Positions 41,361-52,300 of a stretch of DNA of 64,000 nucleotides are shown here, one piece after another. How positions within the stretch are numbered: the stretch's first letter is position 1; the number at the start of each line of letters is the position of its first letter. The position numbers and the translations under genes were made by a program. Location: positions 1-64,000 of the forward strand of contig JAFXVT010000022.1 in the NCBI GenBank assembly GCA_017534835.1. The letters are read 5' to 3'. This stretch comes from Ruminococcus sp. (GTDB lineage: Bacteria; Bacillota; Clostridia; Oscillospirales; Ruminococcaceae). The notes under the pieces were generated by a model, which searched no databases, was not told the origin of the DNA, and saw only the letters and a list, made by a program, of their open reading frames with translations.

Positions 41361-41393
41361 GAACTAACTATCAAAGCGAAAGGAGGAGAAGCT

Positions 41394-42212
41394 ATGGATA
41401 AGAATAAGAAGCGTAAAATACTTGGTTTAGCAGCATTAGCAGCGGGATTGATAGCTTTTTCCTCCACTATAGCATATGCGTGGTTCAGTCAAAGCCATAA
41501 AATTGCTCGTATGCAGGAAGTCGTACCGCCCAATACGATCTTTCTGAGTGCGGCACATCGCAAAGCCGAGATCAATTTTCAAATTGGTGAAGTAAACACG
41601 AGTGCAGCAGCAACGCATAGGGATTATGTTTTCAGCGTTTCAGGCGTAGGCGTTCCATACTATTTACTTGAACTTGCACACACTACCAATAATCCTTTCA
41701 CCTATACCATTTACCCTGCAACATTTGACGAGTATGACGATGAAAATCCTCCTGCTGGAACGGAAGGGGTAGATTATGTGCTGTTTACAGCTCCGAAAGA
41801 TAATACAGCCGGAGCTCCTGCAACGATTACAAATATTGATGATATATCAACGGAAACAGAAACTGTTTACTATTACAAAATCGAAACCACTGTGGACACT
41901 GACGCAACATGGTATACTGATGAAGGTGCTGTAGCAGGTTCCTATCTGAATAAGGCATCGGATGGACCATTGCTTGCAAATTCCACCGGAACATATCACG
42001 ATAAAACTTACAACAATATCACTGGTAATGTTGATGTGGTGCAAAAAAACGCAGAACCTCTCTATTGGAAATCTTCTGCAATCTTGGGAGATTCAAGGGC
42101 GTTTTGTCATAACTACATCATTAGAGTTGATTGGGGTGGCGCTGTTCTTGATAAAAAAACAAAGGAAACTGATATTATTTACCTCTTTGCAAGTACCACC
42201 ACGGCTACATAA
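41394..42212 (+). CDS. SipW-type secreted subunit
   Basis: A 272-residue secreted protein. A short basic start (KNKKRKILG) is followed by a hydrophobic core and SSTIAYAWFSQSHKIAR, a textbook SipW-dependent signal peptide in which cleavage falls near A-Y-A-W-F. The mature part is a Thr/Ala-rich beta domain (FSVSGVGVPYYLLELA, YIIRVDWGG). It resembles fibre subunits of the TasA/CalY class in layout, although sequence similarity outside the signal is weak to my eye. AAAGGAGGAG precedes the ATG; it lies 33 nt after the first subunit. Confidence 0.85.
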   Translation: MDKNKKRKILGLAALAAGLIAFSSTIAYAWFSQSHKIARMQEVVPPNTIFLSAAHRKAEINFQIGEVNTSAAATHRDYVFSVSGVGVPYYLLELAHTTNNPFTYTIYPATFDEYDDENPPAGTEGVDYVLFTAPKDNTAGAPATITNIDDISTETETVYYYKIETTVDTDATWYTDEGAVAGSYLNKASDGPLLANSTGTYHDKTYNNITGNVDVVQKNAEPLYWKSSAILGDSRAFCHNYIIRVDWGGAVLDKKTKETDIIYLFASTTTAT

Positions 42213-42271
42213 ATTGAAAAAACGTTGATCTAATATGCGTTTATTCTGAATTCTGCGAAAGGAGGCTGGCT

Positions 42272-43321
42272 ATGAATACCGCAAAGATAAAATCTGTATT
42301 TAAGAAGCATTGGCTCATAATCAGCCTTGTTGTGCTTTTGATGTCTTCAGTGGGTATAATTGTTTGGGCTCGATATGAGGACGCGAATAACAAGATGAAG
42401 CGAACTATCGTTTCATTAGCTGAGACCGATGAGAAACGATTCACCTCCAATCTGCTTACACGTACAGAATCGCCAAGTCCGAAGACTTATCCGGTATCAG
42501 ACGGCGCAAAGGTAACGATTGATGGCGTAGATTACTATAAACTTCAGGTTATCGTCCGAAACTATACGCCCACAGATACGCTTCATTTTTACGAAACTGA
42601 TATTCAGTATACATTGACCGCAGAGCTTGTCAATGTTGGAGGCACTGCGATTACAGATTCAGCAAAAGCCGCAATGGTGTTATACGGTAACAATAGTGCT
42701 TTTACACTTGAAAATGGAAAATATTCAATGAGTGACACTGAAACACTGACAGCGGCACAAAACAGCACCCCGCATGATAAGACATATGATTTCTATTTTA
42801 ATGCAGCTCTTCTTGATGCAAATGATAATGTCTTTGTGAAAATAGACGCAACACCTACTAATGACACAATTCGTTCCGACGTTGGATCACTTCAGGGAAT
42901 TATTGGTATATCCAGACAGGCAACTGAAATCGTTAAGACATGGAGTGGTACTTTCAGCGATGAGGGTGCTGCACTGAACAATCAAAACGGTCATGATGTG
43001 GAAGCGTCTGCATACGATGGCTTCAATTACATTATCCAAGGCAATGGCGCAAGAAAAGTATCCCTGACATGGGATAACACAAAACTTGAATTGAATCCGT
43101 TTTCTATCAGTGAGCTGAAAAGCATCAGTGATGCGATTGATGGTACAGATAGTACAACGTGGTCACAAACTTCAACAGGTAACAATACGACAATAGTTTT
43201 TAAGGTAGATTCCGAAAGGTGTCCTCGATACGATGTTCAGTTCTACATGAAGGGAGAAGAACTCGATTCATGGGATACAGTTATCGGATATGTTACATTC
43301 AATCCGAATGTGACTAATTGA
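42272..43321 (+). CDS. Membrane-anchored or SipW-type secreted subunit
   Basis: A 349-residue protein. The N-terminal helix (about 14-32, LIISLVVLLMSSVGIIVW) is followed by ARYEDANNKMKRT, a variant of the SipW-type signal in which W is followed by A rather than F. The extracellular part (about 40-349) is Thr/Asn/Asp-rich with repeated beta strands (VDYYKLQVIVRNYTP, SLTWDNTKLELNPFS), resembling cohesin/adhesin-like folds, but no family is certain. AAAGGAGG lies upstream, 59 nt after the previous gene. Confidence 0.78.
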   Translation: MNTAKIKSVFKKHWLIISLVVLLMSSVGIIVWARYEDANNKMKRTIVSLAETDEKRFTSNLLTRTESPSPKTYPVSDGAKVTIDGVDYYKLQVIVRNYTPTDTLHFYETDIQYTLTAELVNVGGTAITDSAKAAMVLYGNNSAFTLENGKYSMSDTETLTAAQNSTPHDKTYDFYFNAALLDANDNVFVKIDATPTNDTIRSDVGSLQGIIGISRQATEIVKTWSGTFSDEGAALNNQNGHDVEASAYDGFNYIIQGNGARKVSLTWDNTKLELNPFSISELKSISDAIDGTDSTTWSQTSTGNNTTIVFKVDSERCPRYDVQFYMKGEELDSWDTVIGYVTFNPNVTN

Positions 43322-43340
43322 CGAAAGGGGGATACTATAA

Positions 43341-46300
43341 ATGAAAAAACAGAATAATAATCTCCCCATACCGTCTAAATGGCGTAAGAGAACAGCGGCT
43401 GTTGTAACTGCTGCTGTAATGGTATTTACCAATACACCAATCAATCCTCTGTATGAAAAAATGAACGATTGGCTTAGTAGTATCTCTATTACGGCAAAGG
43501 CTGCTGATGATTGGGTTATTGATACTCACATCTATCCAATAAACAGTGCCAGTGACTTATCAAGATACTCTGTTGCTTATCATGAGTACCCAACAAATCA
43601 TGCCCATGATACCCTCGAAATCAATTTCACAGGTGAAACAGCCTCACTTGAAGATTATACGATAACACCATTCTACAGTATTGGCGAAACCGAACCGTTC
43701 CGCGGAACTATCACGGTGAATGATAACTCATTAAACTATATTAATATCGATAAGGCTTTTTTTGATCAGATTGGTGAGGAAGCAGTTATTAAAGCTGACT
43801 CTTCTGGTTCTAATGCGATCATTATCAGCAGAAGTGCTGTATCCACGGATCCGATTTTTGCTAAGAAGGTTGTTGCGGCTGAATCCGATGCTGCCACCTC
43901 CGGTGCAGATCTTGGCTGGAGCGTTAATACTAAGACATATCTGGATAACGGAAATCCGGTTAGTTCCAATGTCGATAGCTTAATAGGCGAGATTGAGGAT
44001 GGCTGTAAAGTAAAAGTTTCGTTTACAGATGAGCGCTGCATGAATGTTGTATCTTCTGAAAATGTTGGCTACATCTGTGGTACGCTTGGTGAAAGAGCAA
44101 CGCTTGAAATAGGTAATGTATCATCCAGTGGAATCACTGTTTCTACAAGTGGTTCTGGAAAGCATGCAGGTGCTATTGTTGGTGAGATGGGCGAAGGCTC
44201 TACTCTGAAACTTCCATATGATATGGCATCTTTCCCTGTTACTTCTGTTACTGCATCGGGTAATGACAGCTATGCAGGCGGTATTGCTGGATATAACAAA
44301 GGCGGAACGATCACATATACAACTCCAGATGAAGGCGCATCTGATGAAACAACATATACTGTGGATCAGACTATCAGCGGCAAAGCTGGTTCGGGCGGTA
44401 TCTTCGGCTACTATGAACCCGCACTGACAAGCGGAGCAGCAACACTGAACTATGATGATATCAATGTGAATTGCTCTGTAAACGGTACTGGCAGTTCCGG
44501 CGGCTTGTTTGGCGTGCTGTGTAACAATAACGGAAGTATCACCATGACTGACTCAACCGGTGATGCCGATCATATTAAGGTAGACAACACGAAAGATTCT
44601 ATTGCAAACTTTGGCGGACTGATTGGATATTATTCTGCATCATCATTAAGCAATACGCTTACTATTGACAGCGGATGCACATCAAAACCGAGTCAAAGCG
44701 GTAAGTCAACCAATTACGGCGGCGCAATTGGCGCGGTTGCTTCGGCTTCCTATGTGCGCTTAAACGGCTTTTCAACAACCGCTGCGGGCGCTGCAAACTT
44801 TGGTGGTGCGGTCGGAAATGCGGATGGCGCATTTATTGATGTAAATGGGCTGACTGTATCTGCGAATGAGTTTACAGGCGGTGGAGTTGTCAATGCACTT
44901 GGCAACGGTGTTTTGCGTATGCAGGGAACGATTGACCTTTCTGGTGCGAAATCCAAAAGCGGACAGATCGTGAATACACGAAATGCAGGATTTGTCTTTG
45001 CGGAAGCAGGATGGGTGCTGAAGCGTAGTACATCTGCGGCTGGTGTTGATGATATTGCATCTTGGGGCGAAGTGGTTCGTTTTCAGAGTAGCGGACTTAC
45101 AAAAGCTAGTGTTCTGACTCATTCTGATGGAGATCATTATGTTACACTCCTCGATGCTGTTACAACTATGAGCAGTGCTTCTGATTTTGCAAGAACAGCA
45201 TTAAACATACAGCATAATAATAACACCATTACAGATACAAGCGCCGTACTGCGTTTTACAACACCAAATACTAGTAGCACTTTGTTGTCAAGCAATCTTT
45301 CTCTTGGTAGCTCGTTTTCATTGACTGGTACGGGTATTCAAGGTCTTACTCGTGATGATGATACTCAAAGTTATTCTGCCATATTCAACGGCGGCGGAAA
45401 TACGCTAACCCTTACCATTGGTGAGAACTATGGTGAGCGCAGCGGCTCGGCTGTTGCAGCGGATGCAGCAGGATGCGGAAAGATATATAAACACACCAAT
45501 GTTGGTTTGTTTGGTAAGGTAAACGATGCGACAATTAAGAATGTAACGCTTGCTGGTAATATCTATGTCTGCTCTGCTGCTACACAAAGCGTAGGCGCAG
45601 CGGCTGCTGAAAACGCAGGTGGTTTCACGGCATATGGTGTAACCGTCAATACTGCTATGCACCATTCCGGAAGCAGCCAGTTGCTTATGGGCGGATTACT
45701 CGGTAAGTCGACGTCTGGAAATATTACGATTGGCGGCAGCGGCAATATTGAAAACTTAACTGTTCCAAAAGCCTGCTCAATCAATGCCAATATCACTGGC
45801 TCTAATTCTGGTGCTTCTACCTGCATTGGAGGTGCAGTCGGATATATCGGTACGGGTAATTTTACTGCTGCTATTACAAAAGTTACGGTGAAGGGTACAA
45901 TTGAAGATACCAGCGAGAAAGCCAAACAGCAGCTTGGCGGATTGGTTGCTTACATCGTTGAGGGTTCTGGTGCAAGATCGCTGACTGTGAACGATGTAAC
46001 GATTTATGATCTGTCTATTACAGGTAATGTAAGTAACGGCGGCAGTCTTGGCGGTTTTCTTGGCTATGCGTGGTATGATACGAACGTCACGCTTGGCAAT
46101 ACCGCTGCGGTTACTGTACAGCAGATAACCACAGACAAAACATTGCTGACGGCCGGTACAGCCTCCAATGTAGATATGGCGGGTCTTGTCTACGCAGGAA
46201 CCGGTCAATGGACGATTGGAACAGTTGCTGTTCCGTATATCAAAACATCTGCTAAATCTGTCCGTTCTTTCGGTATGATCGTAAATAAGGGCTGGCATAA

Positions 46301-49300
46301 TACAGGCGATGGTGCAGCAATCTATCTTGTCCTGCCGAATATGCTTACCTATACTCTCGGTGCATCCGGTACGCCGCTATCAAAAATCAGTAATTTCTCG
46401 GGCTTTACCGATACAACTGTATTCGATGAACTTGTTGCTTACAGTGCTTTTTATGATGAGGAAGACGGGGAAAGAACTTCAAAGGTTCTCGAAAATGGTC
46501 AGGGTATTGTATCTATCCGTACAAGAGGGGCGAAAAACGCCAACAATGAAGATACAAATAATACTTCCATTGTAAACAATGTCATGAAGCAAAACACCTG
46601 CAATACCTATCAAAATCAGGTAACAGGTGTAAATATGGGCAATCCGAATACCCGTTATTATTATGATCTTGATTTGCTGCTAGCAAAAGCAAGTGCAAAC
46701 TTGAACAGCGCTGATAAACTTATGCTCTGGAGTTTGAATAAGTATGCACACTCCAGCTTAACTGGGACAGGAAAGCCGTTTGCTAACAATCCATTTTCCA
46801 ATAATGCAATTGCCCCCTCAACAGGGCAGACTTTTGATATGGATGGTTACAGCTACTATCCTGTCGATGTTTCGGGTGCAACAATCAAGGGAACATTCAA
46901 GCTGTACAATAAGGAAATTGAGGACGGCGAGTCTGCATCTGTATCCCCTACGGACAGCTATGTTCGAACAACACTAAATCAGACAGGTTCTCCGTTTACA
47001 ACTACTCCTTACACCCAGCATCATCTGATGCAGAATGGCATCTTTTTGAATGCGAATGATGCAATTGTGATCAATGGCGTTTTGACGTTGCAGGGAACAA
47101 TCGGTGCTGACACTTATAGCAATACCGGTTCTGGCGCTCTGATCTGCGGAATGCTGCAAGGTTATCTTGATTCCAATGGAAATCCTGTGAACGCAAGTCT
47201 GATGTCAGAAGATATCAAGGATGATAATGGTGATGTAACTACGGATTGTGAGATCGTTCTTGATGGAATCAAAGTACATAACATTGGCAACCGTGAATCT
47301 ACTGTTTATGCGCCTCTTCTCGTTAACAGAATCGATAGCTATTCCGAAGTATCGTTAGAAGATGTTTATGTAAAAAACAGTTCAAGCTATGGCACAACCG
47401 ACGTTGTTGCGGCTTCAAGTCTGATTGGTGATGCTGGAACAAGTACAGAATCTTGCAATATCAATTTGACGTTCCATGAAATCAAGCTTGACGGACGTAA
47501 AGAAAGTATACCTGAGACAGCTGGGAACGCTGCTCTAACAGAAGCTTACGGCACAAGTCTGTCTATCTTCACAAAGGCAACATTGCTGAATAAGTACCAG
47601 TATTATACAGGTTCTTCTGGAAAGTATACTTATAAGCTTAGTGAGGACTGGGGAACGGACAACACCGGTAACCGATTCGTCACATATGGTAAGGAAGTTG
47701 GCTATGACAACAGTACCGAAAACTCCGAATGGGGCAATAAGGAACAGCGTTATCTGGCAGAAGCTGGAAGCACAGATAATCCTTACTATACACATCCTGA
47801 CGGAAAGCCTACTTCGTCCTCAACGAAATATGGTAGCTTCGATAATTTCCTTCCTTATGTTGCAACGGCTTATGATGGCAATACAAAACATGAGTTGAAA
47901 GTCAACCACGGCAAGACAACTATTACCGGATGTGGAACGTATAATGATCCTTATCTTATTACAGATGGTCAGCAATTAGCTGATATTGCTACAATTATAT
48001 CAGGAAACCATGATAGTGCCATCGTTTGTATGCCGAATGACACAGCGGATTTTACTGCTAAATGGCATGGCAGCGGCGGGCATCAGAATTATATTTATAA
48101 TAACGGAACCTACTCACGAGCCGATAATCAAAAAACGAATATCGCTACAGATAATATTGTTCAGTATTTATGCTCTGCATACTACAAGATCAATGAGGAT
48201 ATTGAACTTCCTGCTGACTTTGTAGGATTAGGATGTAATGGTACTTCAAATCAGGCATTCCGTGGTGTGATCGTGGGAAATAATAAGCCCACCATCACAA
48301 ATCTGAGCCCGAATCCTCTGATTCTCAACAGCAATGGAAGCGTTGTGAAGGATGTCACAATCAAGGTATCAAATTCTGGAATTACTACGGTGGATGTGGC
48401 GAGTGCAAGTACAACGTTTGGCGTTAACAAGAATCTTGAGGCTTATGGTGCAGTTATCGGCAAGATTCACGGCGGTGACAATATCATTGATAATGTTGGT
48501 GTGACATTTGATACTGGAACAACCATTTCTGTTGCAGGAAAGAGAACTCCTGTCGGCGGTTATGTTGGTGTAGAAACTGCCGGTGCGTTGATCTTCCGAA
48601 ACATGACTACTAATAAAAACGGTCTGACAAGTGCGGTGTGTAATCTTGTCTCTGATGATAATTATCTTTATGTAAATCCGATCATTGGGCGAGTTATTAA
48701 TGCATACGCAGTAACTGAAACGGCCGGATACCATCCCTTTGAAGATACGACAAGAACAGGCTATAGTGCGGCAAATGCAGTTACAATGAAAAATGGTACC
48801 AAAAACTATTCCATTACGGATATTGTGAAGGAATCGACCACAAATGGTCAGACAACTTCGTATCCTATGCTTCAAATTGGTGCATATAATGCTGTTTCCG
48901 GTGCTTCCAGTACGACGAACAAGACCACGGTAACATTCCCAAATGCACAGTCTGTGTTTATTTTGTCTTGCTTGATTCAGGACGGTCTGACGAGCAATAG
49001 TTCTGCTACTTATGGAAATGGAAACACAAATATCAAGAGTTATAATGATAACAACTATAAAACCACACATGTTTCGCAGTATCGCGGAATCGGATTAATG
49101 GCAAAGGTCAACGGCGAGGATACGATTATCACGGATAAGGCGGCATACGGCACAGCCAATGCTACGGCCAAGGCTGACTATGATCTCGCTATTACGGATA
49201 GTTATGTTGTCGTCAATCCTACCGCTAAAAATAATCAGGTAACTTCAAAAACAATCACTCCGTATTTGGTTAAGAACTACGTTGATTCTACAAATCAAAA

Positions 49301-52300
49301 TATTATTTATTGTCTTACAAATACTGGGACGGTTTGTGATATCGGATTTACTGGTACAGCTGGCACATGGTATTTACCTGACGGTTTCAGAGGGCTTGGC
49401 AGTGTTGCATTTGGTTCAAACGAAAACCAATCCAAGCAAATGACACTTAGCGTTAACAAAGTAAGCGGTCTGATTGGTTCAAATGTTGTCAACCTTGACC
49501 TCAACATGAATCTCAAGCATTATGATTATAGCTTTGATAACTACAGGCCTTATGGTAATGGTGGATTTGGTTTATTCAACACTATCAGACATAATAGAGT
49601 AGATCAATTGCCGTCCGGTGTTACTATTCCCACAAATCTTGAAGAACGTACAAACGATGATTACAAGATCATGTATCTCGATATTTCGGGTAAGATTAAT
49701 TATGATGTGGTACATAATAGTGGGAATATGGAATACACCCGTTTTAATGTATTGGGAATAACAAGCGGAACATCAGTTGGTACAAATTATTTGCATACTG
49801 GTGGTCTTGCTGGATATTCCGGATTTGCCTCAAACGAAAACCTAAATGTTGAACATATTGGCATAGACGGTCTCGAAGTCAATGGCTTTAAGACCTCAGG
49901 AGGTATCTTCGGTTATCTGAAAATGGCTGACTCCAGTGACCATTTAGCTACGATATCTAATATCAATACAGATGATTTGACTGTAACTACCAAGCTGTAT
50001 GCCGGAGGTATAGTCGGGTTTGTTGAACAAATCGGTATCACTATCGATGGAGTTACAATAACAGATCCTGATATCCGGACGTATTTCATCGGTAACGATT
50101 ATGAAAACGGAACAGCTGGAATCGTAGGCTGCGTTAAAAACACAGCAAATAATCGTCCTATAACTGTAAGCAATGTTACAATTGGTAGCTTGACAGCAAC
50201 TGTAAACTCCATGATTGGGCGAGATCCTTCTGTACCATTATATAAGACAAACGCAGCATATAATAGAATTGCAGCAGCAGGAGTTGTTGGAGAAAGCAAT
50301 ACAAATTCATCAACCTATTATTCTTCATTATCATCAAATGAAAAGTATTCCTTAATCCTTAACAGGTGTCATGTTTATAACGTTAATTTCTATGGAAATA
50401 GAGTAGCAGGTATTTTGGCACATGATGGTAACGGAGAAAGTAACAGAAGTAATTCAACTATTAAAATATCAAATGTGGAGGTCAAAAGTAATCTCAATTC
50501 TGTTATAGAGGGATTAACTTCTGTTAATAATCATAAAAATAGGGGCTGTGGAGGAATAGCAGGATATATAAAAATAAGCACAAATAAATATGCCCATTTT
50601 GATCATTGTACTGTAGATGGTTATTCATTTATATCTTATAATGATACAGCTGGTTTGTGTGCTAATTTACAAGATCAAGGAAGTGCTAAAGTACAGAATG
50701 TTCGATTAAGCAATCTTAAATTTGAATCAAGTTATAACGGTGGACTTTTTGCATATCTTAAAGTAGCAACTACGGGCTATAATATCCAAATGAATAACTT
50801 ACAGTTCAAGAAGTATAGTAGTCAGAATTATATTGATGATAGTTTGGGATATCTTATTGGTAAAAATGCAGGTGTTAATGTTAGTATATCAGGATTTTCA
50901 AGACAAATACCAGAAGCGATAACTGATGGATATAGTGTTCCAGAACGAATGACAGGAACAAATAAAAATACGAATTCGGAATACTATTATGGAACAAGTG
51001 GCTACGTTATCTTCGCTGACTACAAAGGTGCAAGCTCAACTGAGCAGGAAAACGACTGGTCTGTTCACAGCTACAATTTACCGACAGCAGATGAGGATAC
51101 AGGAGAAATTACAGATATTGCAAAGAAAAAGCTCAACGAGTTCAATACTTTCTCTCCGGTCTACAAGGCTGTAAACAATGAATCTCCGAACGTAGCTATC
51201 AGCAGTCAGGACTATGTTATTCTTCCTAAGACTGTTGAAGTCAATGGAGTAACAAGATTCATCACCGATAAGGATGGCAATACCATCACCTACAAGGATT
51301 ACTACAACATTGCACAGAACTTCCCATTTGTAACATCCAGTCCGTTTATGAACATCGGCGTACAATCTGTAGATTCGACTAATGAGAATCGAAAGCATAT
51401 GCAGTTCCTGACCGGTGACGGTGTGAGCAGCTTGGACTACGAACATTCTGCCGCGAACAAGATACTTGACGATTTGCAGCTTTCCACTAAGCCGAAAAAC
51501 TACTATAATAAGGTCACACTCAATGCGGAGGATCTTGACAGTCTTCTCACCGAGAAGAGTTCAACATTCCAGACTGTTATGTCTACTCAGTATCCCGCTG
51601 ATTTGAAAACGCTCGGCATTAATTTCCCGGTTCTGATCGTAGATAATACAAACGGCTCGTATCTCGATACATTCTTGAATGGCTATCTTCAGACTTTAAC
51701 AAACACTAACTATATTTTTTCTGCAAACGATCAATCAAGTATCTATAACCTTCGCATTGCAAAATGCGAGTATAATTCAGAAAATAAAAATTTTGATGTA
51801 ACTTATAAGTCAAATCTGAACGATACGCCTGCGGCAGATGGTGTAAGCCTATACACGAAGAATGGTAACTTTACCTTTGATATCAACCATGTTGACAGTG
51901 GTAAGGTTCAGTTTACGCTGATTGATGTTGAGTTTTATAACCCCGGTACCACTGCTGAAGTAGCTTATCATCTTTATGTTCCGCTTTATGTCAGTCAGAT
52001 GTTGAAATTTGATTTTCAGGTTTCTTCCAAGTCTGGTTCAAACTACAAGCTTTCCGAGTACACATCTGACCGTGGCAATTCAACACTTGAAAATGCAGGT
52101 ACTCCCATTACAATCGAAGCGCGTTATGTGTATCAGCGCGATGAGAGTGAATGGCAACAGGCTGCAGAGAATGGCGAAAGCTTACTCAGAAGCATTCCGA
52201 AAACATGGAGCATCTCGGATCAGGCAAACCATCATGGATTTCCTAAGGATACTAAAATGGTTCTGATTGATCCTAATAATGGTAATAAGGCTTATTACAG

